The notes under the pieces: generated by a model
Seen by the model: only the letters and a program-made list of their open reading frames with translations
The model's database searches: none
Told to the model about the DNA's origin: nothing
Shown here: positions 30,025 to 42,449 of the stretch, in pieces
Layout of the letters: the number at the start of each line of letters is the position of its first letter
How positions within the stretch are numbered: the stretch's first letter is position 1
Source: Microthrixaceae bacterium
GTDB lineage: Bacteria; Actinomycetota; Acidimicrobiia; Acidimicrobiales; Poriferisodalaceae
NCBI GenBank assembly: GCA_011523825.1
Contig: WTFX01000017.1
Span: 124,001-188,000, forward strand
Length of the DNA: 64,000 nt
Direction: 5' to 3'
Program-made: the position numbers and the translations under genes

Positions 30025-30861
30025 CTAAGCGGTCGGCTCACTCCCGCCCGATGGAGGGTCACCAGCATCGTTGGCGTCGGCATCGCTGGCGTCGGCGGCA
30101 GCGGCGAACTCCGGCATGCGGCGCTCGTGGAACTCGACGGGCGGCGTGCGGGACTCACGGTTGTGCTTCATCCGCAGGTTGAGCGCTGTCACCAGCACAG
30201 AGAAACCCATGGCGAAGTAGATGTACCCCTTGGGGATGTGGAAATCGGCGCCCTCGGCGACCAGCGACATGCCGATGAGCAGCAGGAACGCCAGCGCCAG
30301 CATCTTCACCGTCGGGTGCTTGCCCACGAAGCGCATCACCGGCCCTGACGACCACAGCATCACGCCGACGGCGATGACCACCGCAGCGATCATCACGCCC
30401 ACCCGGTCGGCCATGCCCACCGCGGTGATGACCGAGTCGAGGCTGAACACCAAGTCCAACACGAGGATCTGGATGATCACCTTGGCGAACGACGCGCCGG
30501 CCCGGCCCTCGTCGCCGTGGTGGTCGTCGCCTTCGAGCTTGTGATGAATCTCGAACGTGGCTTTGCCCAGCAGGAATAACCCGCCGCCCAGCAGGATCAG
30601 ATCGCGCCCCGACAACTCATGGCCGAACACCGAGAACAGCGGCGTCGTGAGCCGCACGATCCACGAGATGCCGAGCAGCAAGAGCACCCGCATCCCCATG
30701 GCCAGCGACAGGCCCACCACGCGTGCCCGTTCGGCTTCCTTCCCGCCCAGCCTTCCGGCGAGTATCGAGATGAAGATCACGTTGTCGATGCCGAGCACGA
30801 TCTCGAGCACCGTCAGCGTGACCAGAGAGATCCAGACCTCAGGATTCGCGACCCATTCCAC
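30025..30861 (-). CDS. terC: TerC-family integral membrane protein
   Basis: 278-residue membrane protein. The two family signatures are EIVLGIDNVIFISIL (about 20-34) and DLVFSLDSVITAVGM (about 135-149); the aspartates are thought to bind a metal ion. Seven or so helices are predicted. TerC proteins are linked to tellurite resistance and, more recently, to manganese export or metal loading of exported proteins. The C-terminus is acidic and Ala/Asp-rich (ADASDADANDAG). Convergent with the PPOX gene and codirectional with the HD gene upstream. Confidence 0.9.
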   Translation of the reverse strand: MEWVANPEVWISLVTLTVLEIVLGIDNVIFISILAGRLGGKEAERARVVGLSLAMGMRVLLLLGISWIVRLTTPLFSVFGHELSGRDLILLGGGLFLLGKATFEIHHKLEGDDHHGDEGRAGASFAKVIIQILVLDLVFSLDSVITAVGMADRVGVMIAAVVIAVGVMLWSSGPVMRFVGKHPTVKMLALAFLLLIGMSLVAEGADFHIPKGYIYFAMGFSVLVTALNLRMKHNRESRTPPVEFHERRMPEFAAAADASDADANDAGDPPSGGSEPTA

Positions 30862-30928
30862 GGCCGCACACGCTAGAGCGGCGGCGCGACGCGCCCGCAG
30901 CTACTGAGCCGTCGCGACGGCGTCGCTG

Positions 30929-31774
30929 CTACTGCGAGACGGAGCCGCCCTGGGTGGCCCACCAGGCGTCGAGACGGCGCCGCGCCTCGTCGGTGCCGAG
31001 CTCGCCCTCGGTGCGGCGCAGCTCCAGCAGGAACCTCATGGCCCGGCCCACCTCTGGTCCGGGCGCCAGGCCCAGGTGGGTCATCACCTCGTCGCCGTTC
31101 AGCTCGGGGCGCAGTTCCTTGTGGGCCTGCTCGCGGGCCAGCCGGGCAATGCGCACCTCGAACCGGTCGAGCGCGTCGTGCAGGGCTTCGATCCGCTTCA
31201 CATTGCGGGAGGTGCAATCGCTGCGCACCATGTCGTTCAGGTCGCCCAGCAGCGGCCCGGCGTCGCGGGCATAGCGCCGCACCGCTGCGTCGGTCCAGCC
31301 GGTGTCGTATCCCTTGAAGCGGCCCGACAGGTGCACGAGGCGGGCGACCTCGTCGGTGATGTCGGGGCCGTAGCCCATCTTCGGCATCCGCTTGCGGGTC
31401 ATCTTGGCGCCGACGGCCTCGTGGTTGCGGAAGGTCACCCCGCCGGGGCCGATCTGGCGGGTCAGCGGCTTGCCGATGTCGTGGAACAGCGCCCCCAAGC
31501 GCACACGCAGGCGGGGCGGGCTCTGGGCCACCACCGCGATCGTGTGCGCCAGCACGTCCTTGTGGCGGTGGATCGGATCCTGCTCGAGCGCCAGCGCAGG
31601 CAGTTCGGGCAGGTGCTCGTCGGCCCAGCCGCTGTCGACCAGCTCCCACAGGCCCTGGCGGGGATCATCCACCACGAGCACGCTGTTCAGCTCGTCGCAG
31701 GGCAGCACGGCACCGTGGTCGAGCTCGAGCTCGTCGGCGTCGTCGCGCTCGGGCGCGCGGTGCGAGGTGGTCAT
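30929..31774 (-). CDS. HD-domain protein resembling CCA-adding enzyme C-terminus
   Basis: 281-residue phosphohydrolase-type HD protein. The segment LALEQDPIHRHKDVLAHTIAVV, the HD pair in GALFHDIGKPLT and the segment TFRNHEAVGAKM match the HD domain of bacterial tRNA nucleotidyltransferase (PcnB/CCA) proteins, with the following helices also similar (RYARDAGPLLGDLNDMVRSDCTSRN). The nucleotidyltransferase head domain is absent. ATG 31774 is used; GGAGG lies just before it but only one base away, so an upstream ATG (31813) cannot be excluded. Divergent from dnaE. Its role could be 2',3'-cyclic phosphodiesterase or phosphatase in RNA repair, as known for the HD domain of some CCA enzymes. Confidence 0.8.
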   Translation of the reverse strand: MTTSHRAPERDDADELELDHGAVLPCDELNSVLVVDDPRQGLWELVDSGWADEHLPELPALALEQDPIHRHKDVLAHTIAVVAQSPPRLRVRLGALFHDIGKPLTRQIGPGGVTFRNHEAVGAKMTRKRMPKMGYGPDITDEVARLVHLSGRFKGYDTGWTDAAVRRYARDAGPLLGDLNDMVRSDCTSRNVKRIEALHDALDRFEVRIARLAREQAHKELRPELNGDEVMTHLGLAPGPEVGRAMRFLLELRRTEGELGTDEARRRLDAWWATQGGSVSQ

Positions 31775-32009
31775 CCCTCCATGATGCAACCCTGCGAGCG
31801 GCCCTCCAACCATGTTTCTGGGGGTTTTGGACGCTCCGCACCGCGGCCCGGCGCGGGTTCACGCCGCGGCGAGGCGACCGGTCTATGTTCGACAGACGGG
31901 CACCGCAAGGGCTGGTTCGCGCCGAGTCAGCCCCAGGCGTGCCGAGCCGTCGGCACACCGGCCGATCAGCACCCCAACCCGCCGAAACACCCGCAAGGAG
32001 CAGAGCAGC

Positions 32010-35570
<3,561 letters not shown>

Positions 35571-35624
35571 CCGGCTCCCGGGTCGCTCTGCCATGGCGGA
35601 GCCAGACCACTAGTCTTTCCCGGT

Positions 35625-35640
35625 GGCTGCGAGCGCAGCC
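35625..35640. other. Hairpin between dnaE and the small membrane protein gene
   Basis: GGCTGCG and CGCAGCC are perfect arms with a 2-base loop. It lies 54 bp after the dnaE stop and 51 bp before the small gene; it may end dnaE transcription or shape the leader. There is no T-run. Confidence 0.35.
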
Positions 35641-35691
35641 GACCCCCGGGAACGCGGCATCGGCCGCTGAACAGCTTCTTCAGGAGAACGC

Positions 35692-35871
35692 ATGAGCGAC
35701 GCCGATACCCGCAAAGTCGACGGCAAGGCGCTCGAGGACCCGCACAAGATGATGGTCCCGTTCGCGAAGTTCAAGAGCTTCGAGTTCGCAGACAAGCTCT
35801 GGGTGCTCGGCGGGCTGCTCTTCCTGATCATCCTGATCAACGTCGTGTTCTCCGGCGGCACCGGGGGCTAG
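35692..35871 (+). CDS. Small single-span membrane protein, 59 residues
   Basis: ATG follows AGGAG at a good distance, and the codons are GC-rich in third positions as in neighbouring genes. The peptide has a charged N-terminal half (SDADTRKVDGKALEDPHK), an amphipathic Phe/Lys stretch (PFAKFKSFEFADK) and one transmembrane helix (LWVLGGLLFLIILINVVF) ending in Gly-rich SGGTGG. Likely N-in. I do not recognise the family. It sits alone between dnaE and thrS, 107 bp before thrS. It could help anchor or modulate a larger membrane complex, but nothing in the context shows which. Confidence 0.7.
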   Translation: MSDADTRKVDGKALEDPHKMMVPFAKFKSFEFADKLWVLGGLLFLIILINVVFSGGTGG

Positions 35872-35978
35872 TCGCTGCGGTCCCTCACCCGCCCCATGAC
35901 GTGCGCTCGACGCAGCACTGCTGCCGCCACGTCACAAATAACTCGCAATCGCAGGGCTGAGGCGAGGAAACTGTCTCT

Positions 35979-38048
35979 ATGAGCGGCAACGGGGCCGACC
36001 CAAGCGACATCGGCGGCGGGCGTGCCGCAGTCACCGTCGTGCTGCCCGACGGGCAGACCCGCGAGCTTGCCGGTGGTGCCACCGGCGCCGACCTTGCTGC
36101 GTCGCTGGGGCGGCGAGCCGCGAAGGATGCGCTGATCGCCGTTGCCGACGGCGTCGAGCTCGACCTGAACCGGCCCTTGCCCGACGGCGCCTCGGTGTCG
36201 CTGGTGTTCCCGTCGTCAGACGAGGGGCTCGAGGTGCTGCGCCACTCGACCGCCCACGTGCTGGCCCAGGCGGTGCTGCGGCTCTACCCGGGCGCCACCT
36301 TCTCGATCGGGCCGCCGATCACCGACGGCTTCTACTACGACTTCGACTTGGGGGTCGACGAGGGCGGGCGGGCGCGCACCTTCTCCGATGAGGACCTCGA
36401 AGCGATCGAGACCGAGATGCGGGCCATCGTGGCCGCTCGCCAGCCGTTCATTCGGGCCGAGGTGGACCGGGCCGCGGCAGACGAGCTCTTCGCCGACCAT
36501 CCCTACAAGATCGAGATCCTCGACGGCGAGGCCGACGACCCCGCCTCGGGTCCCGAAGGCGGGGTGATCACCACCTACCGCAACACCGACGAGTTCGTGG
36601 ACCTGTGCCGCGGACCGCACGTGCCCGACACCGGGCGGCTGGGTCACTTCAAGCTGATGCGCGTGGCGGGGGCGTACTGGCGGGGCGACGAGAACCGCCA
36701 GATGCTGCAGCGGATCTACGGCACCGCGTGGGGTTCGAAGGCCGAGCTGGCCGCCCACCTGGAACGGCTGGAGGAAGCCGCCAAGCGCGACCACCGGCGG
36801 CTGGTGACCGACTTGGATCTGGTGAGCTTCCCTGCCGAGCTGGGCGGCGGGCTGGCGGTGTGGCACCCGAAGGGCGCGGTGGTCCGCAGGATCATGGAGG
36901 ACTACAGCCGCGACCGCCACGAGGCGGGCGGCTACGAGTTCGTCTATACGCCCCACCTGGCCAACGCCCGGCTGTTCGAGACCTCAGGCCACCTCGACTT
37001 CTACGCCGAGGGCATGTACCCGCCGATGGAGATGGACAACGGCGTCTACTACCCCAAGCCGATGAACTGCCCCATGCACTGCCTGATCTTCAATCAGCGG
37101 CAGCGCTCGTACCGCGAGCTGCCGCTGCGGCTGTTCGAGCTGGGCACCGTGTACCGCTACGAGCGGTCGGGCACCCTGCACGGGCTGATGCGGATCCGGG
37201 GGTTCACCCAGGACGACAGCCACCTGTACGTGGCACCCGAGCAGTTGGGTGACGAGATCGAGGGCCTGCTGGACTTCGTGCTGTCGGTGCTGGCCGCGTT
37301 CGGCTTCGACGACTTCGAGTTCAAGCTGTCCACGCAGGATCCTGAGAAGTACGTGGGCGACGACGAGGGCTGGCAGCGGGCGACCGCGGCGCTGCGGGCC
37401 GCCTTGGATCGGCGTGGCCACGACTACACCGAGGCCGAGGGCGAGGCGGCGTTCTACGGGCCGAAGATCGACATCGACGTGCTGGATGCGATCGGGCGGT
37501 CGTGGCAGCTGTCCACCATCCAGGTCGACTTCAACCTGCCCGAACGGTTCAACCTGCGCTATACCGGCGCCGACGGCGAGTTGCACCGGCCGATCATGAT
37601 CCACCGGGCGCTGTTCGGCGCCATCGAGCGGTTCTTCGGCGTGATGGTGGAGCACTACGCGGGTGCGTTCCCGCCTTGGCTGGCACCGGTGCAGGCCGTG
37701 GTGATGGGCGTGCGGGCCGATCATGACTCGTTTGCCGAATCGGTGGCGGCGCAGCTCGCCGAGGCGGGCTTCCGGGCCGAGATGGTGCCGGCGGATGATC
37801 CTCTGGGCGCCCGGATCCGGCGAGCCAAGCTGGACAAGGTGCCCTACGTGCTGGTGGTGGGAGACGACGACGTGTCGGCGGGCACGGTGGGCGTGAACCC
37901 CCGTGGCCAGCCGGTGCAGCGTGACGTGCCGCTTGGAGACTTCCTGGCACGGCTGACCGACGAGGTAGAGCGCAAAGCCGCCGACGTCGGCGACGCAGCC
38001 AGCACAGCCACCGATGTCAGCCCGGCAGCGGCTGCGGACGGCAGCTGA
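35979..38048 (+). CDS. thrS: Threonyl-tRNA synthetase
   Basis: 689-residue class II synthetase. An N-terminal TGS domain (about 17-78) is followed by the editing domain with HSTAHVLAQAV and DLCRGPHVPDTG, then the catalytic core: the zinc-site cysteine in NCPMH (about 363), motif 2 YRYERSGTLHGLMRIRGFTQDD, motif 3 region PIMIHRALFGAIERF (about 540), and the anticodon-binding domain at the end (PVQAVVMGVR). The C-terminus has an Ala/Asp/Thr-rich tail of about 30 residues beyond the usual end. No T-box leader is apparent in the 107 bp before it. Confidence 0.96.
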   Translation: MSGNGADPSDIGGGRAAVTVVLPDGQTRELAGGATGADLAASLGRRAAKDALIAVADGVELDLNRPLPDGASVSLVFPSSDEGLEVLRHSTAHVLAQAVLRLYPGATFSIGPPITDGFYYDFDLGVDEGGRARTFSDEDLEAIETEMRAIVAARQPFIRAEVDRAAADELFADHPYKIEILDGEADDPASGPEGGVITTYRNTDEFVDLCRGPHVPDTGRLGHFKLMRVAGAYWRGDENRQMLQRIYGTAWGSKAELAAHLERLEEAAKRDHRRLVTDLDLVSFPAELGGGLAVWHPKGAVVRRIMEDYSRDRHEAGGYEFVYTPHLANARLFETSGHLDFYAEGMYPPMEMDNGVYYPKPMNCPMHCLIFNQRQRSYRELPLRLFELGTVYRYERSGTLHGLMRIRGFTQDDSHLYVAPEQLGDEIEGLLDFVLSVLAAFGFDDFEFKLSTQDPEKYVGDDEGWQRATAALRAALDRRGHDYTEAEGEAAFYGPKIDIDVLDAIGRSWQLSTIQVDFNLPERFNLRYTGADGELHRPIMIHRALFGAIERFFGVMVEHYAGAFPPWLAPVQAVVMGVRADHDSFAESVAAQLAEAGFRAEMVPADDPLGARIRRAKLDKVPYVLVVGDDDVSAGTVGVNPRGQPVQRDVPLGDFLARLTDEVERKAADVGDAASTATDVSPAAAADGS

Positions 38049-38091
38049 GGCTGGGCGGGCGAGGCTCGACGGCTGAGTCTGGGGATTGGGC

Positions 38092-39267
38092 GTGCAGGCA
38101 CTGGTTTTCGAGCGCAAGGAGCTGCGGTTCGCTGCTGCCATGGCGGCGGGGAAGCTGAAGCCGGGGTCCGGTGCCGGCGTCGGACCGCTCAAGCTGACCG
38201 ACATCGACCCCCCGGAGCTGCCCGGGCCCGGCTGGCAGTACGTGCGGCCGGCCCTGTCGGGCATCTGCGGCTCCGACCTGGCAACGGTCGACGGCAAGGT
38301 GTCGCGCTACTTCGAACCGCTGGTGTCGTTCCCGTTCGTGCCCGGGCACGAAGTGGTGGGCCACACCGACGACGGCACCCGGGTGGTGCTCGAGCCGGTG
38401 CTGGGCCATGAGGCGCACGGCTTCGCCCCGCCCTGGCCCGACGCCGCTCCCGCCGACGGCGACGACTACGGCCACCTGATCGGCGGCGAGATCGAGGCCG
38501 GTCTGCAGACCGGGTCGTGCGCCTCGACCGGCGGAGGCTGGTCGGAGACGTTCGCTGCCCACGAGTCGCAGCTGCATTCGCTGGGGTCGCTTGGGCCCGA
38601 AGAGCTGTCCGACGAGGCGGCCGTGATGATCGAGCCGACCGCGGCCGGCGTGCATGCGGCGCTGCGATCGGGCGTGTCCGAGGGCGGCACGGCGGCGGTG
38701 ATCGGCGCCGGCACGATGGGCCTGGTTGCGGTGGCTGCGCTGCGCGAGCTGACCGGTGTGGCGGCGATCGTGGTGGGTGCCCGCTACAGCCACCAGCGCC
38801 GCCTGGCCCGTGAGCTGGGTGCCGACCTGGCGGTGTCGCCCGACGAGCTGGGCCGGGCCGTGCGCCGGGCGGCAGGCACCCGGGTGATCGGCGAGACGCT
38901 CGGCTCGGGCACGCACGTGACCATTGACGCGGTGGCCTCGTCGGAGTCGCTGACCGACGCCATCGCGCTCACCCGCCCCCGCGGCCGGGTGGTGGTGCTG
39001 GGCATGCCCGCCAATGTCGAGCTGAACCTCTCGGCGCTGTGGCACCGCGAGACCGAGCTGGTGGGTGCCTATTGCTATGGCACCGAACCCAGGCTCGACG
39101 GGGGCCATACCTTCGAAGCCGCCATCAAGCTGGCGCGTGATTGCGACCTGGGCCGCCTCGTGTCTGAGCTGTACCCGCTCGACGAATACCGCAATGCCCT
39201 CGAGCACGCCGCCAACGCCGGCGCCCGAGGCTCGGTCAAGATCGCCTTCGACCTCCGCGAGTCGTAG
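38092..39267 (+). CDS. Zinc-type medium-chain dehydrogenase
   Basis: 391-residue MDR-family NAD(P)-dependent dehydrogenase. The catalytic zinc ligands are suggested by SGICGSD and VPGHEVVG; the Rossmann motif is VIGAGTMGLVAVAALRE. The structural-zinc cysteine loop is replaced by GLQTGSCASTGGGW, so only one zinc is expected. A segment GARYSHQRRLARELGAD gives the cofactor contacts. The substrate is unknown: an alcohol, sugar or crotonyl-type compound are all possible. GTG 38092 is used; TTG 38086 is an alternative start. It lies 43 bp after thrS and may be read through from it. Confidence 0.85.
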   Translation: MQALVFERKELRFAAAMAAGKLKPGSGAGVGPLKLTDIDPPELPGPGWQYVRPALSGICGSDLATVDGKVSRYFEPLVSFPFVPGHEVVGHTDDGTRVVLEPVLGHEAHGFAPPWPDAAPADGDDYGHLIGGEIEAGLQTGSCASTGGGWSETFAAHESQLHSLGSLGPEELSDEAAVMIEPTAAGVHAALRSGVSEGGTAAVIGAGTMGLVAVAALRELTGVAAIVVGARYSHQRRLARELGADLAVSPDELGRAVRRAAGTRVIGETLGSGTHVTIDAVASSESLTDAIALTRPRGRVVVLGMPANVELNLSALWHRETELVGAYCYGTEPRLDGGHTFEAAIKLARDCDLGRLVSELYPLDEYRNALEHAANAGARGSVKIAFDLRES

Positions 39268-39334
39268 CAACCAGCGGCAATCGAGCTGGGGGATTGTTGG
39301 GCTTTGCGCGGCCCAGGTCAAGGACATCGACAGT

Positions 39335-39368
39335 GGAATCTCTCAGGGGGTCCATAGGGAACTCTCAG
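39335..39368. repeat. Direct repeat in the peroxidase promoter region
   Basis: GGAATCTCTCAG (39335-39346) and GGGAACTCTCAG (39357-39368) agree at 10 of 12 positions and start 22 bp apart, two helical turns. The rest of 39268-39535 shows no gene. A regulator binding in tandem upstream of the haem peroxidase gene is possible. Confidence 0.4.
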
Positions 39369-39535
39369 CCAGATGGCGTTCCCGTGACATAGGCGCGCCG
39401 TTACGGTGCGGCGCTCAGCCTCCGATCACAGCATGGGGAAGTTGTATCCCCAAGCAGTGGCCGGGGGCTGAATGCGTTACATTCCCCATCAGAGACAGCG
39501 GCCCGGCCGCTCCGTCTCAAGGAGCGCGTCCCCCC

Positions 39536-41683
39536 GTGCAAAATCCACCCCGTTTCCCCCGACGTGTCGCGCTCGCATTCACCTTGGCCGCCGCATTCAC
39601 GCTGGCGGTGCCGCCCCAGCAGGGCCTGGCACTAGGCGTCGACACCGCCGCCGATACGGTTGCCGGCTGGGTCCCTGTCGGGGGCAGCACAGCCTGGCAG
39701 GCAAACCTGACGATCGGAGGCAGCGCAGGCCAACTGGGCTACAGCTCATCGCTGGGCGGCGACCTCAGCGATGCCAGCTTCACATGGAACCAGACCGACC
39801 ATGTGGTGACGGAACTCATCTTCACCCCGACGCCGTCCGGTGGCGACACCGGTGCGATGAGCTTCCTCGTCAACCCAGAGTTGCCCGATGAGGCCAGTGC
39901 GCTGCGGCTGCAACTCGGCCCGCTCGGACTGAACTTCGCCGACGCAACGATCGATGCCGGCGCCTACACCTGGGACGGCGTCGAGATCGACTGGGCGAGC
40001 GGGGACACGGTCGCCGTCAGCTTGGAGGAGTTCCCGCAGCACTTCACGCCCCGGGCCTTCGACGGCCGCCGCAACAACACGGACAACCCGGCCTGGGGGT
40101 CTGCGGGCGTCGCGTTGCTGAAGAAGGCCGCCGACGCCTACGCCGACGGGGTGTCAACGCCGACTGAAGGACGGCCGAACGCCCGCACCATCAGCAACCT
40201 CGTCTTCGCCCAGGACGAATCGGTGCCGCACGCCTTACGGGGCAGCGACCTGGTGTGGCAGTGGGGCCAGTTCATCGATCACGACATCACGCTCAGCCCC
40301 GACAACCTCGACGAAGCGTTCTCAATTGCCGTGCCGAGCGGCGACCCGGTGTTCGACCCGGACGGCATCGGCGAGATGACTATCGAGCTCCACCGCTCTG
40401 CCTCCGATGCCAGCACGGGCACCGGCACCGACGATCCGCGCCGGCAGATCAACGCGCTCACCGCCTTCGTCGACGGCTCACAGGTGTACGGCTCGGACCG
40501 TGCCCGAGCCAACGCGTTGCGCACCCATGACGGCACCGGAAGGCTCAAGACCTCGGGCGACGGCAAGTACCTGCCGTACAACACCGGTGGGCTCGACAAC
40601 GAGGGCGGCGCGCACCGCACCAACCTGTTCGTGGCGGGTGATCTTCGAGTCAACGAGCAGATCGGCCTCATCGCGATGCACACGCTGTTCGTGCGCGAGC
40701 ACAACCGCCTTGCTGACCTCGTCGCCGCTGAGAATCCCGACCTCAGCGGTGACGAGATCTATGAGCTGTCCCGCAAGATCGTCGGCGCCCTGATCCAGAA
40801 CATCACCTACAGCGAGTTCCTGCCCCTGCTGCTAAGCCCCGACGCGCTCGGCGCCTACGACGGCTACGACCCCGACATCGACCCGACCATCGCGAGCGAG
40901 TTCTCCGCAGCGTCATACCGGGTCGGCCACACGCTGCTGTCGTCGAACCTGCATCTGCTCGATGACGACGGCGAGTCCTCCCACGTCGGGCTGCGGGAGG
41001 CTTTCTTCCGCCCTGCGTTCTATGACGATCACGACATCGCCGAGGTGCTACGCGGGTTCGCTGCTCAGCCGGCCCAGAATGTCAACGCGCTGGTCATCGA
41101 CGACGTCCGGAACTTCCTCATGCGGGGACCGGGAGGGCCGGCGTTCGACTTGGTCGCTCTGAACATCCAGCGGGGTCGCGATCACGGTCTCAGCGACTTC
41201 AACACCGTGCGTGAGGCCTACGGCCTGGACCCGGTGGCCGGCTTCGCGGACATCAGCTCGGACGCCGGGGTTCAACAGGCCCTCATCGACGCCTACGGCA
41301 ACGTCGACGATCTGGACCTGTGGCCGGCCGCGCTGGCGGAAGACCACGCCGACGGTGCGTCCGTCGGCATGACGCTGCAGGCCGTCATCGGCGAGCAGTT
41401 CCGGCGCCTGCGGGACGGCGACCGCTTCTGGTTCGAGAACGATCCCTTCTTCGTGGCCAACACCGACCTGCTCACCGAAGTTCGCAACACCACGCTGGCC
41501 GACATCATCCGGCGCAACACTTCGGTCGGGAGCGAGCTGAACGACAACGCGTTCGTCGTAGCGGACGGCAGCGAGACCGACGGCGACTCTGCATCCGACG
41601 GCACCGCGACTGCCGGCAAGCTCGTTGCCCTCCAGCCCGCACCGCCGACTGTCCAGTACACACCGCCGCTCGTCTTCTACTAG
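39536..41683 (+). CDS. Secreted animal-type haem peroxidase
   Basis: 715-residue exported protein. GTG 39536 gives a signal peptide (RRVALAFTLAAAFTLAVP...ALG). After an N-terminal beta-rich domain of about 170 residues, the peroxidase domain starts at FDGRRNNTDNPAWGSAG. The distal histidine is in WGQFIDHDITLSP (about 249), calcium-site residues follow, and the proximal histidine is in AASYRVGHTLL (about 467). Regions DGSQVYGSDRARANALR and LNIQRGRDHGLSDFN are typical of the peroxidasin/An_peroxidase superfamily. Such bacterial enzymes oxidise halides or phenols with hydrogen peroxide. The N-terminal domain is unassigned. SD-like AAGGAG is somewhat far (about 13 bases) from the start. Confidence 0.88.
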   Translation: MQNPPRFPRRVALAFTLAAAFTLAVPPQQGLALGVDTAADTVAGWVPVGGSTAWQANLTIGGSAGQLGYSSSLGGDLSDASFTWNQTDHVVTELIFTPTPSGGDTGAMSFLVNPELPDEASALRLQLGPLGLNFADATIDAGAYTWDGVEIDWASGDTVAVSLEEFPQHFTPRAFDGRRNNTDNPAWGSAGVALLKKAADAYADGVSTPTEGRPNARTISNLVFAQDESVPHALRGSDLVWQWGQFIDHDITLSPDNLDEAFSIAVPSGDPVFDPDGIGEMTIELHRSASDASTGTGTDDPRRQINALTAFVDGSQVYGSDRARANALRTHDGTGRLKTSGDGKYLPYNTGGLDNEGGAHRTNLFVAGDLRVNEQIGLIAMHTLFVREHNRLADLVAAENPDLSGDEIYELSRKIVGALIQNITYSEFLPLLLSPDALGAYDGYDPDIDPTIASEFSAASYRVGHTLLSSNLHLLDDDGESSHVGLREAFFRPAFYDDHDIAEVLRGFAAQPAQNVNALVIDDVRNFLMRGPGGPAFDLVALNIQRGRDHGLSDFNTVREAYGLDPVAGFADISSDAGVQQALIDAYGNVDDLDLWPAALAEDHADGASVGMTLQAVIGEQFRRLRDGDRFWFENDPFFVANTDLLTEVRNTTLADIIRRNTSVGSELNDNAFVVADGSETDGDSASDGTATAGKLVALQPAPPTVQYTPPLVFY

Positions 41684-41767
41684 GCGACGAGCGGGCACGG
41701 GTGGGCGCGGACCCAGCGTTCACGGCGGGGACAGGGTTCGTTCGGCCGGAACTGGCAGGCTGTCGCG

Positions 41768-42442
41768 GTGACGGCGCTGCGTGAGACCACGGCCAGTCGG
41801 CTGACCTCGGAGTTCGTGGGGACGGGGTTCCTGCTGCTGAGCGTGGTGGGCTCGGGGATCATGGCCGAGCGGCTCAGCCCGAACGACGTGGGGCTGCAGC
41901 TGCTGGAGAACTCGATTGCGACGGCAGGGGCGCTGCTGTGCCTCATCCTGCTGTTCGGGTCGACGTCGGGGGCGCACTTCAACCCGGCGGTGACGCTGTG
42001 GGCGCGGCTCGCCGGCGACCTCGACAACCGGATGGCCGGGCTGTACGTGCTGGTGCAGACCGCCGGGGGGATCCTGGGCGTGGTCGCTGCCAACGTCATC
42101 TTCGAACTCGACGCCGTGTTCTGGTCGACCAAGGACCGGATCAGCGGGGCAGCCTTCCTGTCGGAGATCATCGCCACGTTCGGGCTGGTGATCGTGATCA
42201 TCGGCGTGGTGCGCTCGGGCAAGACCCAATTCGTGGCGTTCGCCGTGGCCGCCTACATCGGCGGGGCCTACTTCTTCACCTCGTCCACCAGCTTCGCCAA
42301 CCCGGCCGTGACCGTGGCCCGCATGTTCTCCGACACGTTCGCCGGGATCGCCCCGGCCAGCGCGCCGCTGTTCATCGTGGCGCAGTTCATCGGTGCGCTC
42401 TGCGCCATCGGGGTGGCCCGCATCACGCACCCGCAGCGCTGA
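41768..42442 (+). CDS. Aquaporin/glycerol facilitator family channel
   Basis: 224-residue membrane channel with six predicted helices and two NPA motifs (HFNPAVT at 70-76 and FANPAVTVAR at 177-186). The arginine after the second NPA is the selectivity-filter residue. Length and the compact loops fit the AqpZ/arsenic-linked MIP type, here without arsenic genes nearby. It would let water or small neutral solutes pass, in line with osmotic functions elsewhere in the window. Convergent with hemB, 7 bp apart. Confidence 0.9.
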   Translation: MTALRETTASRLTSEFVGTGFLLLSVVGSGIMAERLSPNDVGLQLLENSIATAGALLCLILLFGSTSGAHFNPAVTLWARLAGDLDNRMAGLYVLVQTAGGILGVVAANVIFELDAVFWSTKDRISGAAFLSEIIATFGLVIVIIGVVRSGKTQFVAFAVAAYIGGAYFFTSSTSFANPAVTVARMFSDTFAGIAPASAPLFIVAQFIGALCAIGVARITHPQR

Positions 42443-42449
42443 GCGGGGG

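Noticed and set aside
35872-35978. T-box leader before thrS
   Set aside because: Only 107 bp long; I find neither a T-box core sequence nor a terminator/antiterminator pair.
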